DNA of 64,000 nt from Robbsia betulipollinis. Lineage in GTDB: Bacteria > Pseudomonadota > Gammaproteobacteria > Burkholderiales > Burkholderiaceae. Positions 1 to 11,382 of the stretch are shown here, in pieces; position 1 is the stretch's first letter, and every line of letters begins with the position of its first letter. The stretch spans positions 517,054 through 581,053 of the forward strand of contig NZ_JAPMXC010000010.1 in the NCBI RefSeq assembly GCF_026624755.1, given 5' to 3'. Below the pieces are notes generated by a model. The model was not told the DNA's origin. It worked only from the letters and a program-made list of their open reading frames with translations, and made no database searches. The translations under genes and the position numbers were made by a program.

Positions 1-883
1 CGTGCTGCTGGACGACCGGGATCAGCTGCTCCATGCGTTCCGGCGTCATGTAATGCGCGGTGCTCGCGACGCTGATCGCCGCGACGATCCGGTCCGTGGC
101 GTCCCGCACCGGCGCGGCCACGCAGCAGATCGACGGCTCGTTGTCCTCGATGTCGAGCGCGCAGCCGCGCGCGGCGTACTGGCTCATGCGATGCGCGTAG
201 ATACCCGCATCGTGCCGCGCTGCGTCATCTGCGGCGTCCGTGGCGTCCGTTCGGCGGACACGTCCGGCAGCATCGCCCGCAACCCGTTCCGTATCTTCGC
301 CCGCACCCTGGCCGGCATCGGCGATCCCCTGCAGGCGAGCCCATTCCTCCGGCGACAGGTCGAGCATCAGCGCGCGGCCGATGCCGGTGGTCGCCAGCGG
401 CATCCGGTGGCCGATGCGCGAGCGCATCTCCAGGCCGCGCGTGCCGGCGATCTTGTGGATATAGAGCACGTCGTTGCCGTCGCGCACGCCCAGATGCACG
501 GTATCGTGCGTGGCCGCGGCCAGGGACTGCAGATGCGGCAGCGCCACGGTGGTCAGCGGCATCTGCTCGAGCGCGACGGCGCCCAGTTCGATCAGACGGG
601 GCCCGAGGGCGATGCCGTCCGGGCCAAGCCGCAGGTAGCGCGCGTGCACCAGGCTGGAGACCAGCCGGTGCGTGGTGCTGCGCGTGGTGCCAAGCAGCGC
701 GCCGAGGGTCTTGAGATCGTGGGCGCCAGCGGCGCTGGCTTCGAGAATGGCGAGGCCGCGCAGGAGTGTCTGCGTGCCTGACTGCAGGCGAGCGGTGTCG
801 AGCACTGCCGGCGCGCCCGTCGGCATCACGGCATGACCCGGGGAAGAGGACGCCTCGGCGGGGGAGGCGAGCGTGCTTGGCAT
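1..883 (-). CDS. IclR-family transcriptional regulator, 3' end cut by window edge
   Basis: The reading frame is open from an ATG at 883 to the window edge without a stop, so the C-terminus is missing. Residues about 38-95 form a winged helix-turn-helix (LGTTRSTTHRLVSSLV). A GAF-like IclR effector domain follows, with GVRDGNDVLYIHKIAG and, near the end, CALDIEDNEPSICCVAAPV. These are hallmark IclR segments. An acidic, Ala/Asp-rich insert of about 30 residues (window about 205-310) separates the two halves of the effector domain and is not typical of the family. The promoter lies between this gene and waaC. The regulated gene is probably outside the window on the left. The family call is firm; the ligand is unknown. 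Confidence 0.88.
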   Translation of the reverse strand, partial: MPSTLASPAEASSSPGHAVMPTGAPAVLDTARLQSGTQTLLRGLAILEASAAGAHDLKTLGALLGTTRSTTHRLVSSLVHARYLRLGPDGIALGPRLIELGAVALEQMPLTTVALPHLQSLAAATHDTVHLGVRDGNDVLYIHKIAGTRGLEMRSRIGHRMPLATTGIGRALMLDLSPEEWARLQGIADAGQGAGEDTERVAGDAAGRVRRTDATDAADDAARHDAGIYAHRMSQYAARGCALDIEDNEPSICCVAAPVRDATDRIVAAISVASTAHYMTPERMEQLIPVVQQH

Positions 884-915
884 CGTCAGGAATGTCTCCG
901 ATCAGTGTGGCTGCG

Positions 916-945
916 ATTTTAGACACAGCTGCTCGGCATTGACAA
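916..945 (-). promoter_or_regulatory. Sigma70-type promoter of the iclR-like gene
   Basis: On the minus strand TTGTCA (-35, 940-945) and TAAAAT (-10, 916-921) are separated by 18 bp, about 33 bp upstream of the ATG at 883. An AT-rich patch stands out here against the GC-rich background. A small inverted repeat, CCCA-TATAT-TGGG, lies at about 961-973. Confidence 0.5.
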
Positions 946-990
946 TATGTGAAAACCCCTCCCATATATTGGGCAGGCGACCGGCGTCTT

Positions 991-2025
991 CTAGGACGGC
1001 TGCGGCGGCACCGCGGCAGGTCCAGGCGTTGCCGTCGGCAGGGACCGCGCGTCGGCGGTGCCCGCCAGCACTTCATGCGCCGCCGCCAGCACCGCCTCGG
1101 GTGTCGGACATTGCCCGCGGTCGCCGAGCGATATCGCCGAGCCGGGTGCGTCGATGCCAAAGTGGTTGCGCGAGGTTGCCAGAAAGATCATGACCGATGG
1201 CCGACGAAACGCATGGGCGAGGTGCGTCAGGCCGGTATCGACACCGATCACCAACGCCGCGCTGGCGATCACGCGCGCGCACTCCGACAGCGTCAGACGC
1301 GGCAAAACCGTCGCCTGGGGAATTTCCGCGGCGATCGCCAGCGCGCGCGTATGCTCGGCATCCGAATTCCAGAGCAAGGCAACCGCGATGCCCTGGCGGG
1401 CCAGTGCCTGGCCGGTGGCCACCCAGTGCGCGATCGGCCAGTTCTTTTCATCCTTCGACGCGCCATGCAGGAACAACGCGGTCCGCGGCGGCAAGGGCGG
1501 CACGGTGTCCGCGGCGGTTGCGGCCGGTACCACGAGGCCGAAGTCGGGGGTGGGTTCGAGGGTGTAGCCCAGTGTGTTCGCGACGCTGGCGCGCATGCCT
1601 TCCACCGCACCGATGCCGCTCGGCCGGTGCATCCGGTGACTGTAGGCGAAGCCCGCGCCGCGTTCGCCCAGCGCCTTGCTTTCATAGCCGTAGCGCCGCC
1701 TGGCCCGGGCCAGGAAGGCCACGATCGCGCTCTTGTACGCGCCGTGGATGTCGAGCACCGCATCGTAACGGTGCGTGCGCAGCGCTTGCACCGATTGCAG
1801 TATCGCCATCGCGCCCGCGCGGTTGCGCAGCCGCTTGAACTGGCGCAGCGGCGCGCGATGCACGCGCGAGACGCCGGGATTCCAGCCGGGGATCTCGGCG
1901 AACGCCGCATCGGTCGCCCAGTCGATCACCACGCCAGGGTAGGCCCGGCGCAGATCCGCCACGACGGGCTGAGCGAGAACCACGTCGCCCAGCGAGGTGA
2001 TCTTGACTATCAATATGCGCTTCAT
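991..2025 (-). CDS. waaC: Lipopolysaccharide heptosyltransferase I (GT9)
   Basis: Transfers the first L-glycero-D-manno-heptose onto Kdo of lipid A during LPS inner-core synthesis, at the cytoplasmic face of the inner membrane. The 344 residues match the family length. The N-terminus MKRILIVKITSLGDVV is the classical start of heptosyltransferase I, and GVDTGLTHLAHA near residue 265 is the sugar-nucleotide binding segment of GT9 enzymes. The SLGDVV/TGLTH pair separates heptosyltransferases from other glycosyltransferases. A short Pro/Ala-rich tail ends the protein. It is transcribed alone, with no other LPS gene beside it in the window. Type I rather than type II is inferred from the N-terminal motif. 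Confidence 0.9.
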   Translation of the reverse strand: MKRILIVKITSLGDVVLAQPVVADLRRAYPGVVIDWATDAAFAEIPGWNPGVSRVHRAPLRQFKRLRNRAGAMAILQSVQALRTHRYDAVLDIHGAYKSAIVAFLARARRRYGYESKALGERGAGFAYSHRMHRPSGIGAVEGMRASVANTLGYTLEPTPDFGLVVPAATAADTVPPLPPRTALFLHGASKDEKNWPIAHWVATGQALARQGIAVALLWNSDAEHTRALAIAAEIPQATVLPRLTLSECARVIASAALVIGVDTGLTHLAHAFRRPSVMIFLATSRNHFGIDAPGSAISLGDRGQCPTPEAVLAAAHEVLAGTADARSLPTATPGPAAVPPQPS

Positions 2026-2323
2026 CGGTGCCTGAGTTCGTGGTACGGCCGCGTCGCGGATGCGTCGAAACGCTTCCGGCTACACACTGTAGCGGACGCA
2101 ACATTTGCGGTCGCAAGCTTAACACCGACTTTATGCGCTGGCACGATCGCAGTAGCACGACTCCCCGGGAATGCACTACCATGGCGGCTCTGTCGCCCCG
2201 AGCGCCGGCGTGAGCGCCGGCGACGGCGCTGCCCATGACCGGTTGCCGCGCGGCGGCTTTGCGACGTTTCCGCCAGCGCGCCGCCGGCTTCCCTTTCCAC
2301 CTGTCTGCAGGACCTGTCGCCCC

Positions 2324-3487
2324 ATGAGGACGCATAGCCCGATTCCGACAGCGAGCACCGGCCCGATCGGGTTACGGAACGTGTCGTTCAGTCATCCCTC
2401 CGGCATTCGCGTGGTGGTGTACCCGCCCGCGCGTTCGGCATTCGCGCCGTATTCCGTGCCGTACCCCGCGGCGTGGACCGCGGCGTGGTGGCTGCTGGCG
2501 GCGCTGTGCGTACTGGCGCTGCTGGGCGGCTGCACCACCACGCTTTCGCCGGGAAGCGCCACGATCGTCGATGCCGTGGTCATACCGGCGATTCCGCCGC
2601 CCGCGCCGCCGCCCGCGGCCTGTCTGCCCGTACCCGACATGCCCCCGCCGCCGGTGGCCCGGCTCTCGGGCGGCATCGTCGCGCGCAAACCGGCGCCGCG
2701 GCCCGTGCACCGGGCACGTCCGGCGCGGCGTGTCGAAGACGCCAAGCCGGCGCCCGAAGAGGCGCCCGCGCCGCCCCCGGCGCCGGCGCCCCTGGTGGTC
2801 GTGCACGATCTGCCGCACGGGCAGTTCCGCGGTCTGCTCGACGCCGAGGTGCAGCGCGGCACCGGTACCGTCGGCCGGGCGGTCGATGCCGTCGCCGATG
2901 CGCGCGGCCGGCCCCGCCAGGTCGTCATCAACCTGGCGGGATTCATGGGGGTGGGCGACCGCAAGGTGAGCCTGCCGTGGGATGCCTTCCGTTTCGATAC
3001 CACCATCGGGAAGCCGTTGCTGATACTCAAGTCGGCGGCCATCGATCCGGTGGCGAGCGCGCCGGCCTCCGGCGGCAGCCCGGTACCGCCGGCAGGCGGG
3101 GTGAATCTGATGGACAGCGCGGTGAACATGCGCGACGGCACCGCCGCGGGCCGGGTGGTCGACGTCCTGGTGGACGCGGAGGGACGCGCGCGCGCCGTGG
3201 TACTGGATGTCAGCAACTCGCTGATCCACGAGAAGCTACTGATCGCGGCCGACTGGTCGACGTTGCACGTGGTTGCCAAGGGCGCGACGGCGCACCTCGA
3301 AACGGATCTCGATGCGCGTCAGCTCGAAGCCTCGCCACGCTATGAGCCGGGCCAGGCCGCGCATGTCGTGATGCCCGCGAGCGGCGCGGCCGCGCCCGCC
3401 GTTCCGGCGTCGGCCGCGCCGGGGCCCGCGCCAGCCGCCGTACCGGCATCGGCGCCAGCGGTTCCCGCCGCGCGCGCTCCGAAATAG
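2324..3487 (+). CDS. PRC-barrel lipoprotein, two PRC-barrel repeats
   Basis: A 387-residue envelope protein of unknown role. The chosen ATG at 2324 gives a Gly/Pro/Ser N-terminus, a hydrophobic stretch and a lipobox-like LALLGGC, so it is probably lipidated. A long Pro/Ala linker follows. Two PRC-barrel modules come next, seen in GTVGRAVDAVADARGRPRQ with FMGVGDRKVSLPWDAF, and in GTAAGRVVDVLVDAEGRARA with LIAADWSTL. PRC-barrels are beta-barrel adaptor folds found in RimM and photosynthetic reaction-centre H subunits. The tail is Pro/Ala-rich. The frame stays open upstream to 2171, but that segment lacks a good start context. The MFS gene begins 11 bp downstream and is probably co-transcribed. 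Confidence 0.75.
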   Translation: MRTHSPIPTASTGPIGLRNVSFSHPSGIRVVVYPPARSAFAPYSVPYPAAWTAAWWLLAALCVLALLGGCTTTLSPGSATIVDAVVIPAIPPPAPPPAACLPVPDMPPPPVARLSGGIVARKPAPRPVHRARPARRVEDAKPAPEEAPAPPPAPAPLVVVHDLPHGQFRGLLDAEVQRGTGTVGRAVDAVADARGRPRQVVINLAGFMGVGDRKVSLPWDAFRFDTTIGKPLLILKSAAIDPVASAPASGGSPVPPAGGVNLMDSAVNMRDGTAAGRVVDVLVDAEGRARAVVLDVSNSLIHEKLLIAADWSTLHVVAKGATAHLETDLDARQLEASPRYEPGQAAHVVMPASGAAAPAVPASAAPGPAPAAVPASAPAVPAARAPK

Positions 3488-3498
3488 CGACCGCATTC

Positions 3499-4848
3499 AT
3501 GGCCACTATTCGTAGTATTCGTGCGCTGGACTGGCTCAACTTCTTCATGGCCAATGTCCAGACCGGTTTCGGACCCTTCATCGCGTCCTACCTTGCCTCC
3601 GAGAAATGGACGCAGGGCGAGATCGGCATCGCCCTGAGCGTGGGTACCGTCACCGCCATGGTCAGTCAGCTGCCGGCGGGCGCCGTGGTGGATGCGCTGC
3701 GCAGCAAGCGCGGCGCAGCCGTCGCGGCGATCGGCGCGGTGACGGTGAGCGCGATCCTGTTCGCCATCAGCACCGCATGGGTCTCGGTGATCTTCGCGGA
3801 AATTCTGCATGGTTTCGCCAGCTGCATGCTGGTGCCGGCGATCGCAGCGATCTCGCTCGCGCTCGTGGGACGCAAGAACCTGGGGGACCGGCTCGGGCGC
3901 AATGCCCGCTGGGCATCGATCGGGAGCGCCTGCGCGGCATTGATCATGGGGCTGTTCGGCCAATACGTGTCGGTACGGGGCATTTTCTGGTTGACCGCGG
4001 CGCTGACGGTGCCCTCCATCATCGCGCTCGGCATGATCGAGCAGGGCGGGGCGCAGCGCGGCCGCGGCGTCCCGGGGCAGGGCGCGGCAGGTGCGGGTGC
4101 GGGTGCGGCAGGTGCGGGTGCGGGTGCGGGTGCGGCGGCGGGTGCGGCGGCGGGTGACGCGCATGACGTCCTCGCCGCGCCGCCGCGCGAGTCCCTTGTC
4201 ACGCTGCTGCGGGACCGGCGCCTGCTGATCTTCGCCGCCTGCATCATTCTGTTCCATCTGTCGAATGCGGCGATGCTGAACCTGGCCGCCGGCGAGGTGA
4301 CCCTGCGCATGGGAGACCACGTGCAGCTGGTGATCGCCGCCTGCATCATCGTGCCGCAGATCATCGTGGCGGCGATGTCGCCCTGGGTGGGACGTTCCTC
4401 GCAGCGCTGGGGCCGGCGGCCGATCCTGATCCTGGGGTTTTCCGCCCTGCCGGTGCGCGCACTGTTGTTCGCGCTCGTCAGCAACGCCAGCAACCCTTAC
4501 CTGCTGGTGCCGGTGCAGGTATTCGACGGCCTGAGCGCCGCCGTCTTCGGCGTGATGCTGCCGCTGATCGCCGCGGACGTCGCGGGCGGCAAGGGGCGCT
4601 ACAACCTGTGCATCGGCTTTTTCGGGCTGGCCGCGGGCGTCGGGGCGACCCTCAGCACGTCGGTCGCGGGTTTCGCCGCCGACCGGTTCGGCAGTTCGGC
4701 GGCCTTCTTCGGCCTGGCGGCGATGGGCGCGCTGGCGGTGCTGCTCGTCTGGAAAGCGATGCCGGAGACACGCGAGATCGAAGAGGCCACGTCCGGCGCC
4801 GCGCCGGATAGGGGTGGCGTGGCGAAGCGCGCCGGCGAAACGCGCTGA
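3499..4848 (+). CDS. MFS transporter with low-complexity central loop
   Basis: A 449-residue polytopic inner-membrane protein with about 12 hydrophobic segments. It begins with IRALDWLNFFMANVQTGFGP, a start typical of a proteobacterial MFS subfamily. The loop between transmembrane helices 6 and 7 (residues about 185-225) is an Ala/Gly run encoded by GCGGGT-type repeats at 4087-4155. The second half carries the expected MFS loop GRSSQRWGRRPILI. The substrate cannot be told from sequence. It starts 11 bp after the PRC-barrel lipoprotein gene. Confidence 0.85.
   Translation: MATIRSIRALDWLNFFMANVQTGFGPFIASYLASEKWTQGEIGIALSVGTVTAMVSQLPAGAVVDALRSKRGAAVAAIGAVTVSAILFAISTAWVSVIFAEILHGFASCMLVPAIAAISLALVGRKNLGDRLGRNARWASIGSACAALIMGLFGQYVSVRGIFWLTAALTVPSIIALGMIEQGGAQRGRGVPGQGAAGAGAGAAGAGAGAGAAAGAAAGDAHDVLAAPPRESLVTLLRDRRLLIFAACIILFHLSNAAMLNLAAGEVTLRMGDHVQLVIAACIIVPQIIVAAMSPWVGRSSQRWGRRPILILGFSALPVRALLFALVSNASNPYLLVPVQVFDGLSAAVFGVMLPLIAADVAGGKGRYNLCIGFFGLAAGVGATLSTSVAGFAADRFGSSAAFFGLAAMGALAVLLVWKAMPETREIEEATSGAAPDRGGVAKRAGETR
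4087..4155 (+). repeat. In-frame GC-rich microsatellite inside the MFS gene
   Basis: Imperfect tandem GCGGGT/GCGGCA hexamers encode an Ala/Gly run of about 23 residues in the central cytoplasmic loop of the transporter. The unit is a multiple of three, so length changes would alter the loop without shifting the frame. Confidence 0.8.
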
Positions 4849-4959
4849 GCGGCATGCCCGGGACGGGCGCCGCCATGATGCGTTTTATATTCCGCGCGCC
4901 ATCTATTTCGTGAAGGTCTGCGGTAAAGTCTGGGTAACCAACCCCACGCGAGCATTGCG

Positions 4960-5346
4960 ATGAGTCTGTCCGAGCGCTGCAAAAGCACCTTGTTTCGCCT
5001 GATCTGCGAAGCCCCCCTGCCCGAGACGGTGATCTTCATCCAGGCGGGGGCGCGCGGCGCGGCGGTGCGCAAGGCGGCGCAGGTGCTGGCGACCTTGCGT
5101 CAGGTGCCTACCACCGAGGTGGCCATCCGCAGCGTCGAGTCGCATGCGGAACTGATGCTGCAGGGCACTTCGGACGACGAGGATCTGCGCATCTTCGAAA
5201 CCGGCTGGCGGGAGGCCGACATCGGCCCCTGGGTACGGGATCCGCTGTTTCTCTCGAACGACGAGTCGCTGCTCGCGACGTGGGCCGAACTGATGGCCGA
5301 ACTTGCATATCGCGAGGCCGAACGCGCGATGAAGAAAGCGCGCTAG
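4960..5346 (+). CDS. Conserved-looking hypothetical protein, 128 aa
   Basis: Soluble, without a signal peptide or membrane segment. I do not recognise the family. The N-terminal half (ETVIFIQAGARGAAVRKAAQ) looks like a beta-alpha unit with a small-residue turn. The C-terminal part is acidic and rich in Trp and Leu (FETGWREADIGPWVRDPLF), ending in a charged helix (REAERAMKKAR). It has its own intergenic promoter space (4849-4959) and converges on the EF-hand gene across a hairpin. Codon usage matches its neighbours, which supports a real gene. Confidence 0.65.
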   Translation: MSLSERCKSTLFRLICEAPLPETVIFIQAGARGAAVRKAAQVLATLRQVPTTEVAIRSVESHAELMLQGTSDDEDLRIFETGWREADIGPWVRDPLFLSNDESLLATWAELMAELAYREAERAMKKAR

Positions 5347-5366
5347 ACATTTCCCGGGGGGCGCGT

Positions 5367-5393
5367 CGGCCGTACGGCTTCGCCATACGGCCG
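5367..5393. terminator. Hairpin between convergent genes
   Basis: CGGCCGTA (5367-5374) pairs perfectly with TACGGCCG (5386-5393), and the loop has a further GGC-TTC-GCC helix. It sits between the stop of the 128-residue gene and the stop of the EF-hand gene. No clear U-tract follows on either strand, so it is a probable bidirectional transcription end rather than a canonical intrinsic terminator. Confidence 0.5.
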
Positions 5394-5404
5394 TGACTGC
5401 CGCG

Positions 5405-7591
5405 CTACGATACCGCCTTCAGCCAGGCCTCCACCGCCGCGAAGTGCGCTTGCGCCGGCAGATAGCGATCCACCCAGCCAAAACGCCAGCCGGTGATGGC
5501 CACGACGGCGACGACGATCGCAACCGCGACCGCGTAGCGGCCCCGGTTGCTTTTCGCGTAAGGGTCGTTCAGCGCCAGGGCGTTCAGCGGAATGCGCGCC
5601 GTTTTGGACAGCAGGCCGCCCAGTCGCACATTCACCTTCATCCGGCCATTGATCGCCCAGCCGCTGGCGTCCAGGATCGGCCCGAGGCTGCGCTCGCGCA
5701 GCTTCAGCCAGGCCACCACCATGCTCGGGCCGGAGATGGCCATCATGATGCCGAGCAGGGCGACCGGAATCCACCAGCCGAGTTCGATGAATTTGCCGAA
5801 CAAGCCGACCAGCACCGCGCTGATGCTGCCCAGCGCCACGCCAAGCGCGGCCACCGTGCCCACGTCGATGCGGCGCGGACCGGGAGCCTGGACGGGTGCG
5901 GGCGCCGCTGCCGCGGCGTTCGCGGTGCCGGTGGCGGCGATGCCGCTGGCGAGCGAACCCAACCCGTTCTGAACCGTCGTGTCGCTGGCGGCCGCGCGTT
6001 TGGCCACCTGTTCCTCGATCGCGCGAATGAATTTCTTGTACGGCGAAAGAAAGGCCTGGCCGACGTTGGTCGGGTTGTCGATCATCTTGATGATCGTCGC
6101 ATCCCAATCGTCGCCCGAGCGGTCGTAGAAAATGCCGTTGCGGCCGACGAACAGGAAGTCCGTGTCGCCGGCGGTAAACGCCGCAACGATCGTCATCTTC
6201 TTGCCCTGACGCCGGCATTCGCAGTAGGCGAGGCAAGCCTTCGCCAGACCGGCGAGCGCGGCATGCTTGGCCATGTCGGACACCTGGATCGTCAGGTCGC
6301 AGCTGCGCCCGTCCAGAAACAGCGTGCCGGCCTCGAAGATCGCCCCCTCGCGCCGGTAGAACTCCTTGAACGACACGAAATTGTGCACCAGCCGCAGCAG
6401 GTCGCGTTTGAAGCGCAATAGCTTTTCGAGTTCGACGATACGCGCGTTGTGCGGCTCGATCTCCTTGTCTTCATCGATCAGCGCGTTGACGACGTCCCGG
6501 GCGTCGCCCTCGGCGATCGCCACGATATCCTCCAGCGCGATCGTATCCAGGCTGGTGGCCGGTCGCGTCGCCAGCCACTGGCGGTACGGTTGCAGCAGCG
6601 TCTGCAGCGCGGTCCACTGCGCCTCGCCGAGCATCGCCACGTCCGCGCCGAACAGCGGTGCCGCGCATTTTTGCTGGAAGACGCGCACGGCCTGCGCCCA
6701 GGCGGGGTTGACGGACTCGCTGAGCAGCGGCAGGCAGACGTCGGCCGCGACCGGGGCGAGGGGCAGTTCGCTGATCGCCGGCGCGGCGAGCGAGAGCGTC
6801 AGCGCGGCGATGTCGCGGTAGCGCTCCGGCGACGGGTTCATCTCGGCCGTCGCGCGCGCGTCGTAGGCGGCCAGACGGCAGCGCGCGAAGAAATCGTCGA
6901 CCTTCCCGCGCACCGCCTCGAGCGCGGTGACTGCCGCGCCGGTGGCTTCGCCGAACGGCAGCACGGCCGCGTCGCCGCGGATCTTGTGCTGCCAGTCGCG
7001 CAGCGCGGCGGCGTGCGTGAAAAAAACGTCGGCGCGGTCCCGGTCGATGCCCATTTCGCCGCCCAGGTCGCGAACGCCGCCCTGCGTGTCGATGATGTGC
7101 TGGATGACGGTCTGGATCGCGGCGTCGTCCGACGTCTTCACGGTGACGATGCCGTCGCCGTTGAAGCGCATCGCCGCGATCAGGCGCGACCGGTCGCTGA
7201 CATCTTCGAGCGTCAGGGTCGTGTCGTCCTTTCTGCCAAGCAGTTCGAGAATGCGGGCCGCTTCCACGCCGAGCGCCGTGCCGGTTTCGGTGGCATCGGC
7301 GAACGATGCGAGCGGCAGGGAATCCCCGCCCGCGATCAGATCGTCGGCATCGCGCAGTTGCGCGCACGCCCAGCGGCATGCGGCGATCAGTTCGGGGGGG
7401 CGGATCCGGCCGTCCTGATCGGTGTCGATCAGGTCGAGGGTGCGGGCATCGATCTCGACGCCCCGGGTGGGGCAGGCCAGCGCGACCCACAGTTTCTGGT
7501 CGAGTTCGTCCAGGTGGGCAAGGTCGGCGCCGTTACGAATTGCCACCTGGTCGACGCCGCCGGCCCGAAAGAATTGCCAGGTATGTTCCAT
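5405..7591 (-). CDS. Large EF-hand-containing membrane-anchored protein of unknown function
   Basis: 728 residues. Near residue 55 there is a textbook EF-hand calcium loop, DTDQDGRIRPPE, with Asp at positions 1, 3 and 5 and Glu at 12. A second, weaker loop with NGDG follows near residue 150. The long middle is helical and soluble, with no recognised enzyme motif. The last quarter holds two adjacent hydrophobic helices (AALGVALGSISAVLVGLFGKF and IPVALLGIMMAISGPSMVVAW) and a third near the C-terminus (VAVAIVVAVVAITGW). The body is therefore probably tethered to the inner membrane. The SDR gene starts upstream on the same strand, 12 bp away. Calcium binding is inferred from the loop; the cellular role is unknown. 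Confidence 0.8.
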   Translation of the reverse strand: MEHTWQFFRAGGVDQVAIRNGADLAHLDELDQKLWVALACPTRGVEIDARTLDLIDTDQDGRIRPPELIAACRWACAQLRDADDLIAGGDSLPLASFADATETGTALGVEAARILELLGRKDDTTLTLEDVSDRSRLIAAMRFNGDGIVTVKTSDDAAIQTVIQHIIDTQGGVRDLGGEMGIDRDRADVFFTHAAALRDWQHKIRGDAAVLPFGEATGAAVTALEAVRGKVDDFFARCRLAAYDARATAEMNPSPERYRDIAALTLSLAAPAISELPLAPVAADVCLPLLSESVNPAWAQAVRVFQQKCAAPLFGADVAMLGEAQWTALQTLLQPYRQWLATRPATSLDTIALEDIVAIAEGDARDVVNALIDEDKEIEPHNARIVELEKLLRFKRDLLRLVHNFVSFKEFYRREGAIFEAGTLFLDGRSCDLTIQVSDMAKHAALAGLAKACLAYCECRRQGKKMTIVAAFTAGDTDFLFVGRNGIFYDRSGDDWDATIIKMIDNPTNVGQAFLSPYKKFIRAIEEQVAKRAAASDTTVQNGLGSLASGIAATGTANAAAAAPAPVQAPGPRRIDVGTVAALGVALGSISAVLVGLFGKFIELGWWIPVALLGIMMAISGPSMVVAWLKLRERSLGPILDASGWAINGRMKVNVRLGGLLSKTARIPLNALALNDPYAKSNRGRYAVAVAIVVAVVAITGWRFGWVDRYLPAQAHFAAVEAWLKAVS

Positions 7592-7603
7592 GTATCGTTC
7601 TGT

Positions 7604-8458
7604 TCAGCCCTGGCCCGCCGGGAAGTCCGCGCCCAACGTGGTGCTTTCCCACGTGTCGAAATCGGTCCGCAGGCGTTCGAGTTTCTGGTGCGCCAGATCG
7701 AGCGCGGCCTTGCCGAGCACCAGGCGCAACGGCGGCGTGTCGGACAGGGACGCGTCGATGATCGCCTGCGCGGCGCGGACCGGGTCGCCGGGCTGTTTGC
7801 CGCTGCGCTCGTTGGTCTGACGGCGGCGCTCGCCCGCGGTCGCGTCGTAGTCGCCGATGCGCACCGCCGACTGCTTGATCGACGGGCCCGCCCAGTTGGT
7901 GCGGAACGGGCCGGGTTCGACCAGCATGACGTCGATGCCCAGTGGCTTGACCTCCAGCGCGAGCGACTCTGAAATGCCTTCGACCGCGTATTTGGTGCCG
8001 TGGTAATAGCCCGTGGCCGCGAAACTCGTCAGGCCGCCGATCGACGACACGTTCACCACCAGGCCGCTGCGTTGCGCGCGCATGACCGGCAGCACGGCCT
8101 TGGTCATGTCGACGAGTCCGAACACATTCGTCTCGAACATCGCCCGCACCGCGTCGTCCTCGCCTTCCTCGATGGCCGCGAGATAGCCGTAACCGGCATT
8201 GTTGACCAGCGCGTCGATCTGCCCGAAGCGTTTGGTCGACGCTTCCACCACCTGCGCGATCTGCTTGCGGTCGGTGACGTCGAGTTGCAGCGCCAGCGCG
8301 GTTTCGGGGTGCGCGGCGACGAGTTCCTGCAACGTCGACGGGTCGCGCGCGGTGACGACGGCGCGCCAGCCGCGCGCCAGCACCAGTTTAGCCAGCTCGC
8401 GGCCGAAGCCCGTCGAACAGCCGGTGATCAACCATACGGGATTGTTGCGATTCATCAT
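7604..8458 (-). CDS. Short-chain dehydrogenase/reductase (SDR)
   Basis: NAD(P)-dependent oxidoreductase of the classical SDR family, 284 residues. It has the cofactor motif TGCSTGFGRELA, the NNAGYG motif, the catalytic Ser in NVSSIGG and the active-site YxxxK in YYHGTKYAVEG. The start at 8458 was chosen because AGGAG lies 6 nt upstream; the open frame extends further but has no such signal. It probably forms an operon with the EF-hand gene 12 bp downstream. The substrate is not predictable. Confidence 0.9.
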   Translation of the reverse strand: MMNRNNPVWLITGCSTGFGRELAKLVLARGWRAVVTARDPSTLQELVAAHPETALALQLDVTDRKQIAQVVEASTKRFGQIDALVNNAGYGYLAAIEEGEDDAVRAMFETNVFGLVDMTKAVLPVMRAQRSGLVVNVSSIGGLTSFAATGYYHGTKYAVEGISESLALEVKPLGIDVMLVEPGPFRTNWAGPSIKQSAVRIGDYDATAGERRRQTNERSGKQPGDPVRAAQAIIDASLSDTPPLRLVLGKAALDLAHQKLERLRTDFDTWESTTLGADFPAGQG

Positions 8459-8647
8459 GAAAGGCTCCTGTGCAGGGGAAGGGAAGCAGCGCATGCGGCG
8501 GACCGGAAAGACGGGCGCGCGCGGCCGATTCCGTGGTCGGTTCGGCGCTCGGGTGCGCGGCGCATGCCGCGGCGCGCACCTGGGTCGACTTTCATACTAG
8601 CCGATTCCCGGCGATGATTCCGGCGGGGGGCTTGTCGCAGGCGGAAT

Positions 8648-8680
8648 GAAAAATGCCGGCCCCAGAGGCTGGCCGGCATT
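8648..8680 (-). terminator. Intrinsic terminator of icd
   Basis: ATGCCGGCC (8653-8661) and GGCCGGCAT (8671-8679) form a perfect 9-bp stem with a 9-nt loop. On the minus strand the stem runs into TTTTTC. It lies about 40 bp past the isocitrate dehydrogenase stop. Confidence 0.85.
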
Positions 8681-8721
8681 CCGGCACGCCCCGATGTCAG
8701 GCGTGCGGCATCGTGAAGCGC

Positions 8722-11382
<2,661 letters not shown>

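Noticed and set aside
961-973. Inverted repeat CCCA-TATAT-TGGG between iclR and waaC
   Set aside because: Arms of four bases are too short to claim an operator or terminator.
225-1160. A 311-codon minus-strand frame over the first regulator
   Set aside because: It is out of frame with the IclR reading frame, which shows domain motifs throughout and starts at 883.
949-2238. A 429-codon plus-strand frame opposite waaC
   Set aside because: Shadow of the heptosyltransferase gene; composition is typical of antisense translation.
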